This document shows positions 50,812 through 60,617 of a stretch of DNA of 64,000 bases, one piece after another. A program made the position numbers and the translations under genes. The notes under the pieces are model-generated. The model saw only the letters and a list, made by a program, of their open reading frames with translations, was not told the DNA's origin and ran no database searches. How positions within the stretch are numbered: position 1 is the first letter of the stretch; the number at the start of each line of letters is the position of its first letter. The stretch lies in assembly GCA_023144635.1 (NCBI GenBank), contig JAGLFH010000041.1, forward strand, positions 62,001 to 126,000, in the 5' to 3' direction. Origin of the DNA: Candidatus Auribacterota bacterium (GTDB taxonomy: Bacteria; Auribacterota; JAFGBW01; JAFGJP01).

Positions 50812-52098
50812 ATGTACGGACTTATTGCCCGAAAGCTGAAAGAAAACACAAAACCTATCAATATTGCAATCGTAGGCTCCGGATGGTTTGGAGGAGGTTT
50901 AGCAAGAGAGTTATATAGAACGGAAGGTGTTAATCCATCTGTTCTAATTGATAAAGAGCCGGATAAATGCATTACTGCTTTCCTTGAATCAGGAATAAAT
51001 AAGCAAGATATTGTTTTTGCAAAGAACTCCCAGGAACTGGCTTCTGCGCAGGAGGCAAAAAAATATATTGTGTTATCCAGCGTCGATTATATTGAGGAAT
51101 TAAAAAACATAGATATTGTTTATGATGCAACAGGCGATATCCCTGACGGAGCAAAGGTTGCTCTTTCTTCGATAGAAAAAGGTTTTCATCTTGTTAATGC
51201 AAACTTTGAAATGGATGCGACCATCGGGCTCCTTGTCGCCAATAAGGCTGCGGAAAAGGGTGTACTTTATTCCAATTGCGACGGAGACCAGCCTTCTTGT
51301 CTCTCCCGTATGATCGATGAAGTTCAGGCCTACGGAATGGAACCTAAAGTCGTGGGAAACTGTAAGGCTTTCCTGGACATACATCAGGACCCAGATGGCG
51401 TCAAACCCTTTGTTCCCAGCCATCAAAATGCTCATATGGTCTGCGGCATGGCAGACGGAACAAAACAATCTATTGAAATGGTCGTACTTGGAAACGCTTA
51501 CGGCTACTATCCTTTAAAACGAGGCATGTACGGCCCGACAACGACAAAGCAAAACCTGATCAAGAGCTTTGATGAACTCGTTGATTTAAAATCGCTGAAA
51601 GGTACTTACTGCGACTTTGTTTTCGGCATAAACGGAGTAGATCAGGGAGCAGGTGTTTTCGTAATAGCTCACAGGGGTGATAAACATACTATTGATGATA
51701 TGAAATTTCTAAAAAAAGGCGATGGGCCGTTTTACTTATTTTTCCGTGACCATCACCTCTGTTATTTCGAAGCCTTGACCAGCATTGCTGAGGTGATGCT
51801 TTTTGGATTGTCCACTTTTTATCCAAAAGGTCGTTATAGTGATTTGATCACTATGGCTAAAAGAGACCTCAAAGCAGGACAGATGCTGGACGGGATCGGA
51901 GGATATGACTGCTACGGCTTTGTAGAAAGGGCAGATGTAGCTGATAAAGAAAAAATTCTTCCTATGGGTTTAAGCCCGTATGCCAGAGTAACAAAAGATA
52001 TTCCAAAAGACAGCCCCGTCACATATGACATGGTGGAATTGGAAGATAACATGATCGTTAACTTAAGAAAAGAGCAAGACGCGATCCCGTTACCTTAA
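50812..52098 (+). CDS. NAD(P)-dependent oxidoreductase with C-terminal SAF-like domain
   Basis: The 428 residues start with a Rossmann motif, IAIVGSGWFGGGLARELY (residues 20-37), like homoserine dehydrogenase. The catalytic middle (SNCDGDQPSCLSRMIDEVQ, GNCKAFLDIHQDPDGVKPF) is conserved in a poorly studied family. The end LSPYARVTKDIPKDSPVTYDMVELEDNMIV is a SAF-type fold, known from sialic-acid synthases and related enzymes. Such proteins turn up in glycan clusters and may process a nonulosonic-like or branched-chain precursor. AGGAG lies upstream. The exact reaction is not known. Confidence 0.8.
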   Translation: MYGLIARKLKENTKPINIAIVGSGWFGGGLARELYRTEGVNPSVLIDKEPDKCITAFLESGINKQDIVFAKNSQELASAQEAKKYIVLSSVDYIEELKNIDIVYDATGDIPDGAKVALSSIEKGFHLVNANFEMDATIGLLVANKAAEKGVLYSNCDGDQPSCLSRMIDEVQAYGMEPKVVGNCKAFLDIHQDPDGVKPFVPSHQNAHMVCGMADGTKQSIEMVVLGNAYGYYPLKRGMYGPTTTKQNLIKSFDELVDLKSLKGTYCDFVFGINGVDQGAGVFVIAHRGDKHTIDDMKFLKKGDGPFYLFFRDHHLCYFEALTSIAEVMLFGLSTFYPKGRYSDLITMAKRDLKAGQMLDGIGGYDCYGFVERADVADKEKILPMGLSPYARVTKDIPKDSPVTYDMVELEDNMIVNLRKEQDAIPLP

Positions 52099-52262
52099 AG
52101 CTAAAAATGTTGTAAACGTCTTTTTCTGTTGTGTCTATTTTTGTTATTATTATATTCATACCTTTTTCTAGTAGCATATTTTTTCTTTTATAAATATTTG
52201 TTAAAAAACAATAAAAGCAGCATGCAAAAAGTTTAGCAGCAGAAAAAACAGGATATTAAGAT

Positions 52263-53489
52263 ATGATAAAGTTCATCAAACACTATTCAAAAAATAAAGT
52301 CAGCCTGATATTTATTATCATCGGCTCCATTGCCTGTATACAGGTTCTCAGCAGCATCATTCTCGGAAGAATGCTGACAAAAGAGGATTTCGGGATGTAC
52401 AGCTTTGTCTTCCGAACAATCGTCCCCCTTATAACGATGTTAGCGCTTCTAGGGCAAGATATTGCAATTGTACGGTACTTTTCGAAAAATGATTTTACTC
52501 ACTATAATTGGAAAGTGTATTTTAAGAGGATATCATCAGCTTTTCTTATCATAATCAGTCTGGCTATTTTTCTTATCAGTTTGTTTTATAAACTGCATTA
52601 CTCTTACTATATTTTCATGTTCCTGGCTATTTTTTCCAATACCATTCTTAATTTGATTGGTAGCCTGCTTCGTTCCAAACAAAATTTTACGGCATCTATT
52701 TTTCTTACACGAGGAACTATTATCCTTTTTGTATGTTTTGTAGTATTGCTTTTTCTTTTCAACTTTAAAAGTATTCAGTCTTTTTCCGTTTTAAGGACAT
52801 TATCTTATATTGCAACCTGCATCATTGTTTGCCTTTTTTTCTTTAGAAGATATCCTAATGGATCAAAACCTATCAGCAGGAGCATCTATTCTGACGGCAT
52901 ACTACTCTGGGGAATAGGTCTTACACTTTTGGTCATTGGCCGCATTGATGCTTTTTTTATAGTAAAATATCTTGATTTTAAAGCCGTGGCAGGTTATTCC
53001 ATACTGTCGGCATTTATTCAAATATATGATTTTGCCACTCAAGCCATTTATAACGTGTATTCACAAAAATTCTCTTCCCATTATAAACCGGACTTGAAGA
53101 GATTTCTTTCCAAGATCATATTGATCGCTCTTCTTATAAGTGTATTTTACTTCATCTTTGGAAAACCTATTCTGCATTTCATTTTCAAAGGAAAATATGA
53201 TGAGTTTATTTTTCTGCTTCTTCCATTTTGCATGATTGGCTGTTTGAGGCTAATATATATGTACCCGTCCTGTTATTTTATCGGTAAATCCGATACTCAT
53301 ACGCTAAAATCATTTTTAAAGTATAATCTTATCGGTGTTTTTTTTAATATTCTTTTTATTCATCTGGGATTAAAATATTTCGGGTTGATGGGAGCAGCTT
53401 TGAGTGGCGTATTTGTATGGATATACCGAAATATCGTCGGTTACTACCTTGTCTTTGGAGACGCAAAAAAGAGGTCTATGGCATTATGA
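52263..53489 (+). CDS. wzx: Wzx-type polysaccharide flippase
   Basis: A 408-residue polytopic protein with about 12 hydrophobic segments, typical of the MOP superfamily. The N-terminus (IIIGSIACIQVLSSIILGRMLTKEDFGMYSFVF) is the family signature. It would turn the lipid-linked repeat unit across the inner membrane. It overlaps the following pyruvyltransferase gene by 4 bp (ATGA). Size and topology fit; the symbol reflects role in the cluster, not a close match to a named protein. Confidence 0.88.
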   Translation: MIKFIKHYSKNKVSLIFIIIGSIACIQVLSSIILGRMLTKEDFGMYSFVFRTIVPLITMLALLGQDIAIVRYFSKNDFTHYNWKVYFKRISSAFLIIISLAIFLISLFYKLHYSYYIFMFLAIFSNTILNLIGSLLRSKQNFTASIFLTRGTIILFVCFVVLLFLFNFKSIQSFSVLRTLSYIATCIIVCLFFFRRYPNGSKPISRSIYSDGILLWGIGLTLLVIGRIDAFFIVKYLDFKAVAGYSILSAFIQIYDFATQAIYNVYSQKFSSHYKPDLKRFLSKIILIALLISVFYFIFGKPILHFIFKGKYDEFIFLLLPFCMIGCLRLIYMYPSCYFIGKSDTHTLKSFLKYNLIGVFFNILFIHLGLKYFGLMGAALSGVFVWIYRNIVGYYLVFGDAKKRSMAL

Positions 53490-54763
53490 AACGCATACTT
53501 ATCACAGGTGCAGGTAATTTAAGGAATAACGGAATTTATGCTATGGTTGTCGGAGTTTATCAGGGCTTTTTGCAAAAAAACTGCTCTACAAAATTCTACA
53601 TGCTTTCTGCACGAAAAAAAGAAGATGAGGATATCCTGCAAAACACAAATATTACTGTTCTTGAAAAACATTGGTTTTTAAGACGAAAAAATAAATTCTT
53701 TTTTGCTTTTGGTGTTTTTGAAGATATCTTTCTGCTTGCTTTGGGCCGATTTTTTAATATCAAATCAAAGCAGCAATCTTTGAACGTATATAAAACATGC
53801 GATCTGGTAATAGATCTCAGCGGCGACAGCATCAGTTCCGATTATGGCAATTACTCTTTATTTTTTGCTTTATATGAAATATTTCTTGGGATTGTCGCAA
53901 AAAGAAAAGTAATCTTGTTAGGGCAAACATTAGGGCCATTTAAAGGCAAATTAACCAGATTAATTACAAAATATATTTTAAAACGAACAGATAAAATTGT
54001 TTTGAGAGAAGAAAAAAGCAAGGAGTATTTAGATAAAATCGGTTTTTCTCATAACAATATTGTTTTATCCGGAGATAATGCTTTTCTTCTCGAGCCCGAT
54101 TTCGATTCTGCAAAAAAAGTTTTATCAAAAGAAAATATTGTTTTAGATGATTCTAAATTGATAGGTTTTTCTCCAAGCTGCCTGATATATAACTGGTTTA
54201 AAGATCCATTGTCTTCTGAAGATAAGCAAAAAGAATATTTACGGCAATTGTCTTTGTTAATAGATTCTTTAATTATGAAATACCATTATAAAATCGTATT
54301 TATTCCGCATGTTGTGTTGCCTTATGGTGATGATTCGAAGATCTGCAGGGAAATATATAATAATGTAAAAAACAAAGACATGGTTCATTTAATAGAAAAC
54401 TATTATAACGGTTCTGTACTAAAAGCAATTATGTCGCGTCTTCACTTTATGATAGCCTTTAGAATGCATGCTGCCATTAATGCATTAAGTATAGGTGTTC
54501 CTACTGCCTGCTGGGCTTATAACTACAAATTTCAGGGTATTATTGGAAAAAAATTAGGCTTGTCAAAATACATAATTGATATTAGAGAATGTACTTTGAA
54601 GCAGGGAGTTGAAAAGCTTGAAAGTGTTGTAGATAACTTAAATAAGGATAGACAAGCTACAAAAATATTAATCGACAAAAACGTTTTAAAAGAAAAAGAA
54701 AAAGCAATGCAGAATATTGAGATGGCTCTGGAATTATTAAACCAAAACAGTCAGAATACATGA
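53486..54763 (+). CDS. polysaccharide pyruvyl transferase family protein
   Basis: The ATG at 53486, overlapping the flippase stop as ATGA, gives 425 residues starting MKRILITGAGNLRNNGIYAMVVG. DLVIDLSGDSISSDYG, LLGQTLGPFKGKLTRLITKYIL and MIAFRMHAAINALSIGVPTACWAYNYKFQG are the family motifs of CsaB/WcaK-like proteins. It probably adds a pyruvate ketal to a sugar of the exopolysaccharide. The stop overlaps the FrhB-family gene by 4 bp, a pairing that recurs in polysaccharide clusters. It is diverged from the 9561-10835 protein. Confidence 0.85.
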   Translation: MKRILITGAGNLRNNGIYAMVVGVYQGFLQKNCSTKFYMLSARKKEDEDILQNTNITVLEKHWFLRRKNKFFFAFGVFEDIFLLALGRFFNIKSKQQSLNVYKTCDLVIDLSGDSISSDYGNYSLFFALYEIFLGIVAKRKVILLGQTLGPFKGKLTRLITKYILKRTDKIVLREEKSKEYLDKIGFSHNNIVLSGDNAFLLEPDFDSAKKVLSKENIVLDDSKLIGFSPSCLIYNWFKDPLSSEDKQKEYLRQLSLLIDSLIMKYHYKIVFIPHVVLPYGDDSKICREIYNNVKNKDMVHLIENYYNGSVLKAIMSRLHFMIAFRMHAAINALSIGVPTACWAYNYKFQGIIGKKLGLSKYIIDIRECTLKQGVEKLESVVDNLNKDRQATKILIDKNVLKEKEKAMQNIEMALELLNQNSQNT

Positions 54764-56034
54764 ATAATATTGAAAATATCGTAAAAGAGAGAACATGCAC
54801 AGGATGCGGGACATGTTATAGTATTTGTCCTGTTTCTTGTATTGCTATAGAAGAAAATGTAAAAGAAGGTATTTTTTTGCCTTCTATTGATATGGAAAAA
54901 TGTACTGATTGCGGGCTTTGCATAAAAGTTTGTCCTCAAACAGATCTTATAAAAAATGAGTTTTTAAACAAAGAACAGTTTTATGGAAAAAGCCTTTTAA
55001 ATTTTTATGGCTATTCTGAAAACAAAAACATAAGATACGACTCCAGTTCAGGGGGGCTTATTACTTCACTCGCTATATTTTCTTTAAAAAACAGACTTGT
55101 TGATGGTGTTATTGCTGTTAGAAGCAAAAGCGATAATCCTTTAAGATTTGAATCTATCATTTGCAGAACAGAAGAAGATATTTTATCCAGTCGGGGATCG
55201 AAGTATTGTCCGGTTTCAGTAAATACAATCCTAAAAAATATCGTTGAGGAAGATAAGAAAGAAAGTACATATATGTTTATCGGCTTACCATGCCATTTAA
55301 AGGGTTTAGATAAGTTTACTTCCATATATCCTGAATTAGAAAACAAGATCAAATATAAAATGGCACTTTTTTGCTCGCATATTTCAAATTATCATGGTAC
55401 AGAATTTATTTTAAAAAAATGGCGTATTTCTCTAACTAATGTTAATAAACTTCGTTATAGAGGCAACGGTTGGCCAGGAGCAATGTCTATTATTGAAAAA
55501 AATGGTCAAGAAACTTCTATTTATTCCGGAACTTACTGGGGAAAATATTTTGCTAATTATTTTTTCACTCCAAAATATTGTTTTTTATGTGATGATTTCT
55601 TTGGCCTTGAAAGCGATATATCTTTTGGAGACGCTTGGCTTGATAAGTTTAATGAAGATAAGGAAGGTGTTTCTCTTGGTATTGTACGATCTGATAAAGG
55701 CAAAAAGCTTATGATGGAATGCAAAGAAAATAAAGCAATATTTTTCGATGAATTATCCAAGAAAGAAATAGAGAAATCCCAATACGGTCAGGTATTATTT
55801 AAAAATATTTTATTCCCTGATAGAAAACGTGTTTTGCTAAAATTACCGTTAAGACAAAAAATTCATTTAAGTTTTAAATGCTATAACAAATTTATGATAT
55901 TTAATTCATATTTATCAGGTAAAAAGATGTTTAAATCACTGCTTATCATATTTCCAGATTTTATAGAAAAACTTTATTTTAAAATATTAAATAAAATAAA
56001 AACTTTACTTATGAAAAAAAACAGCTCTCTTTAG
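54760..56034 (+). CDS. FrhB/FdhB-family protein with two [4Fe-4S] motifs
   Basis: The 424 residues open with two ferredoxin motifs: CTGCGTCYSIC (Cys13, 16, 19 and 23) and CTDCGLCIKVC (Cys48, 51, 54 and 58). The rest is the F420 hydrogenase/dehydrogenase beta-subunit fold (SSSGGLITSLAIF, FIGLPCHLKGLDKFTS, LRYRGNGWPGAM, DISFGDAWLDKF). In enzymes with known roles this fold holds flavin and passes electrons; in glycan clusters members lie beside pyruvyl transferases and their reaction is unknown. Its ATG overlaps the preceding stop. It possibly prepares or reduces a pyruvyl or keto group. Confidence 0.88.
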   Translation: MNNIENIVKERTCTGCGTCYSICPVSCIAIEENVKEGIFLPSIDMEKCTDCGLCIKVCPQTDLIKNEFLNKEQFYGKSLLNFYGYSENKNIRYDSSSGGLITSLAIFSLKNRLVDGVIAVRSKSDNPLRFESIICRTEEDILSSRGSKYCPVSVNTILKNIVEEDKKESTYMFIGLPCHLKGLDKFTSIYPELENKIKYKMALFCSHISNYHGTEFILKKWRISLTNVNKLRYRGNGWPGAMSIIEKNGQETSIYSGTYWGKYFANYFFTPKYCFLCDDFFGLESDISFGDAWLDKFNEDKEGVSLGIVRSDKGKKLMMECKENKAIFFDELSKKEIEKSQYGQVLFKNILFPDRKRVLLKLPLRQKIHLSFKCYNKFMIFNSYLSGKKMFKSLLIIFPDFIEKLYFKILNKIKTLLMKKNSSL

Positions 56035-56045
56035 GCTTAAATATT

Positions 56046-57461
56046 ATGGTAATACAGCTTTTAATATTAATTCTGTTGGTTTTGGTCGTTTCCTTTTTAT
56101 TTGTTTCTCCTAAAACAGGTACTTGGATTCTAATTTTTTCCTGTATTTTCCAGACAGGATATTTTTTACGTTGGACTATAATCGAATTGAGTAGATTCTG
56201 GGCATGGCTTCCTTTTTTAGTTGCAGGCATATTATTACTTCCTCTGATAATGAAGGAAGCGTTACAGGATAATTTTTTACTTCATAAAAGGACTCCTGTC
56301 CAAAGATTATTTCTTTTTGTTTTTATACTTTCAAGCGCCGGTATTATCTCCTGCCTTGTAAACGGTATTTCTATAGCAACAGGTATTTTCGGATTACGGT
56401 ATTATTTTATAATTGTACTTATGACAAGCATTTTTTTTGATTTTAAGGTATTGAATTTGAATTTTGATAATTACCTCCGTTTTTTTGTTTGGGTAGGTAT
56501 TATCCAGATTCCTTTTACAGTTTTGCAAAGAGTACTATTCTCATATGCTGGTGTAACTTTAAATGTTGATTCAAGCGATCTGATCTGCGGAACCTATTCT
56601 GCTTATTCAACACTGGCTTTTATGCAGTTTTTGGCCCTGGGCATTGTTATTTGCTATTGGTTCAGATTTGAACGTCCAATTCTTGGAAAATCTGTTATGC
56701 TGTTAAATACTCTTTTGTTTACTCCTCTTCTTTTATCCAATTCTCGAGCCAGTTTTTTATTCTTTGTTATATTTTTATGCCTTTTAGCTGTCAGACATAT
56801 TAAAAAACTTATGCGTAGAATGGCCAGTTACACCATCCCTTCTATTTTAATGCTTATTATAATGTTTTCAGGAATAGTCTTTGGTTTTGGTCATCTGCAA
56901 AAACAGGACTACAATAGAGATCTAAAAAATGAATATGCATTTGACCATATGCTGGAATATATTTCCCGCCCTTCATCTGATTCATTTGAGCAATTCTATT
57001 TCAAAAATAAGGATCCAAGAATGGGACGCTTAGCAGCTATTATAACTTCATACGAACTCATTACACAGGATATCCTGAAAGCTTTTCTCGGGCTCGGTCC
57101 CGGCAACACTCAAAAGTCTGATGTGCTTAAACAAAATGGACAATATTATCAAAGTTTTGGGGTGCTTAGCGGCCTTGGCAGAAATCAATTATCCTTAACG
57201 CTTTCTGAACTTGGTTTATTAGGACTTTTATTATTTATTTTACTTTTTTTCTGGCTTTTAAATTGTATTAATAGTATTAAAAAATTCAATATATTAAAAC
57301 ATGAGATTCTTTTAGATGTTTATATTATTATTGTATTTCTTATTTTTATTTTTAGCATCTATTCGCGCATATTAACAGACTATGCCATTATTTTATGCGT
57401 TTCTTTTTTTATTGCAACTCTTCAGCATGAATATTTGGTTGCGAATAAAATAATTGATTAA
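56046..57461 (+). CDS. Wzy-type O-antigen polymerase/ligase
   Basis: The 471 residues have about 11-12 membrane spans and a large loop (residues ~290-380: LKNEYAFDHMLEYISRPSSDSFEQFYFKNKDPRMGRLAAI...GLGPGNTQKSDV). LLSNSRASFLFFVIFL is the O-antigen ligase/polymerase signature with its conserved Arg. It would join repeat units in the periplasm. It is 11 bp after the FrhB-family gene. Polymerase and ligase cannot be told apart by sequence alone, but a Wzx/Wzc cluster favours polymerase. Confidence 0.85.
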   Translation: MVIQLLILILLVLVVSFLFVSPKTGTWILIFSCIFQTGYFLRWTIIELSRFWAWLPFLVAGILLLPLIMKEALQDNFLLHKRTPVQRLFLFVFILSSAGIISCLVNGISIATGIFGLRYYFIIVLMTSIFFDFKVLNLNFDNYLRFFVWVGIIQIPFTVLQRVLFSYAGVTLNVDSSDLICGTYSAYSTLAFMQFLALGIVICYWFRFERPILGKSVMLLNTLLFTPLLLSNSRASFLFFVIFLCLLAVRHIKKLMRRMASYTIPSILMLIIMFSGIVFGFGHLQKQDYNRDLKNEYAFDHMLEYISRPSSDSFEQFYFKNKDPRMGRLAAIITSYELITQDILKAFLGLGPGNTQKSDVLKQNGQYYQSFGVLSGLGRNQLSLTLSELGLLGLLLFILLFFWLLNCINSIKKFNILKHEILLDVYIIIVFLIFIFSIYSRILTDYAIILCVSFFIATLQHEYLVANKIID

Positions 57462-57471
57462 AGGGTAAATC

Positions 57472-59394
57472 ATGGACCATATTTCTAACATAAGTTTTAT
57501 TGTAATCGCTTTAAATGAGCAGTTTGCAATTGAACACTGCCTTTCTTCAATAACCAATATGAATCTGTCCAATTGCGAAGTCATCTGTGTTGATTCAGGC
57601 TCTACTGATGCAACACTCTCTATAATGAAAAGATATCAAAAAAACTTTCAGAATTTTCGGATATTTTCCATTAATGGATATACAAATGCATCTATAGCAA
57701 GAAATGTGGGTATACGTCACGCTGTAAAAAAATATATTTTCTTTGTTGATGGCGATTTAGATTTATCAGAAGACTTTACTAAAAATGGCCTACAAACGCT
57801 ACAAAACAAATGTGATGCTGTAATGGGGCCGATAAGTGAAAAATATTATGAACCTGGTTTTAATAAACTCTTGCAGAAATATGAACCTAAATTCAATTTT
57901 TCTGAAGGAAAAATCACTTACTTCTCTGGTGGTTGTTTTTTTGCAAAAAGAGATGCTGTAAATAAAACAGGTTTTTTTGACGAACGGCTAGAATGCTTTG
58001 AAGACGGAGAATATACACTCAGATTGACTAGAAAACACACCATGATGAAACTCCCGATAAGAATAGGCATACATCACACAGTTCCGTACCACAATATTTC
58101 TAGAATAGCCAAAAGCTTGAAACAATTATCCCCTGTTTTCCTTGGCATGGTCTTACGCAAAAATATTTTTAATTTTAAAGGATCTTTCGATTATTTCAAG
58201 ATTGTCAGTTTAGGTGCTATACTCGGTTTTCTTTTGACCATTATTTATTTGTTATCTTTCTTTTTTATTCCTGCGCCTTTTAATATTTTAACTATTTTAA
58301 CAATCCTGCTTACAGATATTTTACATGGTTGGCATCAAAAGAAAAATATTCTATATAGAATGGTCCTTCACTATATTAACCCTCTTTTTATGCTGACAGG
58401 TTTTTTCTTTAATTTGGATAAAAGGAAAAATAATGTGGTTGTTGAAATCAAGCCACAAAAAAGTATGCTTTTATCCAATCCAAACGTATTATCAATTTCT
58501 GTTATCATACCGACAAAGAACCGCTCAAAAGAACTTAAGGAATGCATTGATTCCATATTGAAGCAAAGCAAAAAACCTTTTGAAATAGTTGTAGTAGATT
58601 CGAGTGATAATAATAGCACCTATGACCTTGTAGAAAAATATAAAAGTAGTTCTAATATAAATATGGTCTACGCCAAGACCATTGCCAATACATCTTTTCA
58701 GCGCAATGAAGGAACAAAGCTTAGTAAAGGAGATTTAATTTTCTTTACGGATGATGACTGTATTTTAGATATAAAAACAATAGAAGAAATATCTCGTTTT
58801 TTTCAAAAAGACATTAACAGATCCCTGGGAGGTGCAGAGCTCAATATTGATCATGCACATATACAGAATACAATATTAGAAAAGATGTTTTATCGTTTCT
58901 TTCTTATGAATGATGATAGAATTATAGGAAATATTCTTAAACCTGATTTTTTATTTACTGATGATGAAGCAGAATCAATTCAACATACCTTTGGTGCTGG
59001 TTGTGTTTTTTACAGAAATGTTTTTTTGGAAAATTTAGCAGATATTAATTATAGCAGTTTCTCTGGATATGAGATGCTAGGTGATTTTGATTTTAGCTTC
59101 CGAATCAATTTAAAATTCCCTCTCGTTAGGATAAAAGAAGCCAAGACATTTCATAAACACACTCCTTCTACCCGAATGTCCATCTTTGATTATGAATACT
59201 TATCCGTAGTACAGCATTTTAAGATATACAATAAATATTTTAAAATATATCCAAAAGAGAGAATTATATTTTTGTGGAGAATTTGTGGAGACATGCTCCT
59301 TGGATCTATTAAAGCAATTAAATATATGGATTATCAATATTTAAATGGTGTTTTAAAAGGTTATCTGCATATTCTACAAAATAAAAACCTTTAA
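57472..59394 (+). CDS. bifunctional GT2 glycosyltransferase with central membrane spans
   Basis: The 640 residues hold two GT2 catalytic units. The first (residues 5-220) has FIVIALNEQFAIEHCLSS, VDSGSTDATLSI and FFVDGDLDL as its DxD region. Two membrane spans follow near 255-300. The second (about 340-560) begins SVIIPTKNRSKELKECID and has VVDSSDNNSTYDL and FFTDDDCIL. The middle spans would bring both sites to the inner membrane. It could add two successive sugars to the lipid-linked unit. Gaps to neighbours are 10 bp on both sides. Confidence 0.9.
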   Translation: MDHISNISFIVIALNEQFAIEHCLSSITNMNLSNCEVICVDSGSTDATLSIMKRYQKNFQNFRIFSINGYTNASIARNVGIRHAVKKYIFFVDGDLDLSEDFTKNGLQTLQNKCDAVMGPISEKYYEPGFNKLLQKYEPKFNFSEGKITYFSGGCFFAKRDAVNKTGFFDERLECFEDGEYTLRLTRKHTMMKLPIRIGIHHTVPYHNISRIAKSLKQLSPVFLGMVLRKNIFNFKGSFDYFKIVSLGAILGFLLTIIYLLSFFFIPAPFNILTILTILLTDILHGWHQKKNILYRMVLHYINPLFMLTGFFFNLDKRKNNVVVEIKPQKSMLLSNPNVLSISVIIPTKNRSKELKECIDSILKQSKKPFEIVVVDSSDNNSTYDLVEKYKSSSNINMVYAKTIANTSFQRNEGTKLSKGDLIFFTDDDCILDIKTIEEISRFFQKDINRSLGGAELNIDHAHIQNTILEKMFYRFFLMNDDRIIGNILKPDFLFTDDEAESIQHTFGAGCVFYRNVFLENLADINYSSFSGYEMLGDFDFSFRINLKFPLVRIKEAKTFHKHTPSTRMSIFDYEYLSVVQHFKIYNKYFKIYPKERIIFLWRICGDMLLGSIKAIKYMDYQYLNGVLKGYLHILQNKNL

Positions 59395-59404
59395 TTTTAG
59401 TAAA

Positions 59405-60601
59405 ATGAAACTGATAATATTTTTCCCAACAGACCCCTTTGGTCCGAAAGTAGGAGGAGATTCTACTTTTTTGAAAGGATTAATAAAATATGCTCCCGAA
59501 GACTTTGAAATAAAGTTGATCGGCATTAGCTCCAAGAATAAATCGTTTCCTCTCAAAACATGGCATAATCATCAACTGGGAAAAAAGAAATTTTCTTTTT
59601 ATGCATTATTCTTTGAAAAGAATGAAAACAAAAAGACATTAATACCTTTATCGTTGAGATTTACCTTAGCATTAATATTATTCAAACTTAACATTGATAA
59701 CTGTTCTCTTTTTTTTAACAGGATCGAACCTGCCATTTTATTTAAAAAACACAAATGTCCTAAGATCGCAATTATTCATAATGATATACAGCAGCAAATA
59801 CAAACAGGAAAAGGTGAAGTTCTCTGGAACAAGTTTCCCCTTATTTATTCATGGTTTGAAAAGTATATATTTCAGTATCTGCACCATGTTTTTACAGTCA
59901 GCCAAAGCACTCTTGAAATCTACAAGTCCCGATATAGCGGAAGTAAAAATAAATTTTCCTTTCTTCCCACATGGGTAGATACAGAAATATTTTTTCCTCC
60001 TAAAGAAAATAAGTCATCTATCAGAAAAAGCTTATCTTCATTTAATCCTTCTCTATCGCGTCATTCTAAATGGATTCTATTTGTCGGCAGATTGCAGGAA
60101 CAAAAAGCACCTATAAGATTAATTGATACTTTCATGGAATATTATCAAAAGGATAAGACGGCTTGTCTTGTTATCATCGGCGAAGGTAATCTGAAAAACA
60201 GCATGGAAAAACATATAAATAAATTGCAGATAGAGGATCATGTTATTTTTATTAACAATTTACAGCAGGAAAAATTGGCAAAATTCTATCAGGCATCTGA
60301 TGTCTTGCTTCTGACAAGCAACTATGAAGGAATGCCTGTATGCGTTCTAGAAGCACTGGGTTGTGGCCTGCCTGTTGTGTCAACCGATGTTGGAGAAGTA
60401 AAGAAAGTCATCAAAAATAGATTTTCCGGAGAGATTACTGTGTCTTTAGACCCTATTTCTATTTTAAAATCTTTGGAAACTGTTATAAAAAATTCTGATA
60501 TTTATACCTGTATAAATTGTTTAGAATCTGTATCGCCCTATACACCTGAAAAAGTTCTTAAAACGCTTTTTCATAAAATAAGAGAACTTCAAAACGCCTG
60601 A
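59405..60601 (+). CDS. GT4-family glycosyltransferase
   Basis: The 398-residue protein starts MKLIIFFPTDPFGPKVGGDST, the N-terminal loop of GT4 enzymes. HVFTVSQSTLEIYKS, LPTWVDTEIFFPP, ILFVGRLQEQKAPIRLI and NYEGMPVCVLEALGCGLPVVSTDVGEV are the donor-domain motifs. It probably transfers a hexose in repeat-unit assembly. It begins 10 bp after the GT2 gene. The overall length is normal. Confidence 0.92.
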   Translation: MKLIIFFPTDPFGPKVGGDSTFLKGLIKYAPEDFEIKLIGISSKNKSFPLKTWHNHQLGKKKFSFYALFFEKNENKKTLIPLSLRFTLALILFKLNIDNCSLFFNRIEPAILFKKHKCPKIAIIHNDIQQQIQTGKGEVLWNKFPLIYSWFEKYIFQYLHHVFTVSQSTLEIYKSRYSGSKNKFSFLPTWVDTEIFFPPKENKSSIRKSLSSFNPSLSRHSKWILFVGRLQEQKAPIRLIDTFMEYYQKDKTACLVIIGEGNLKNSMEKHINKLQIEDHVIFINNLQQEKLAKFYQASDVLLLTSNYEGMPVCVLEALGCGLPVVSTDVGEVKKVIKNRFSGEITVSLDPISILKSLETVIKNSDIYTCINCLESVSPYTPEKVLKTLFHKIRELQNA

Positions 60602-60617
60602 AGGCTCAAATGGGGAT

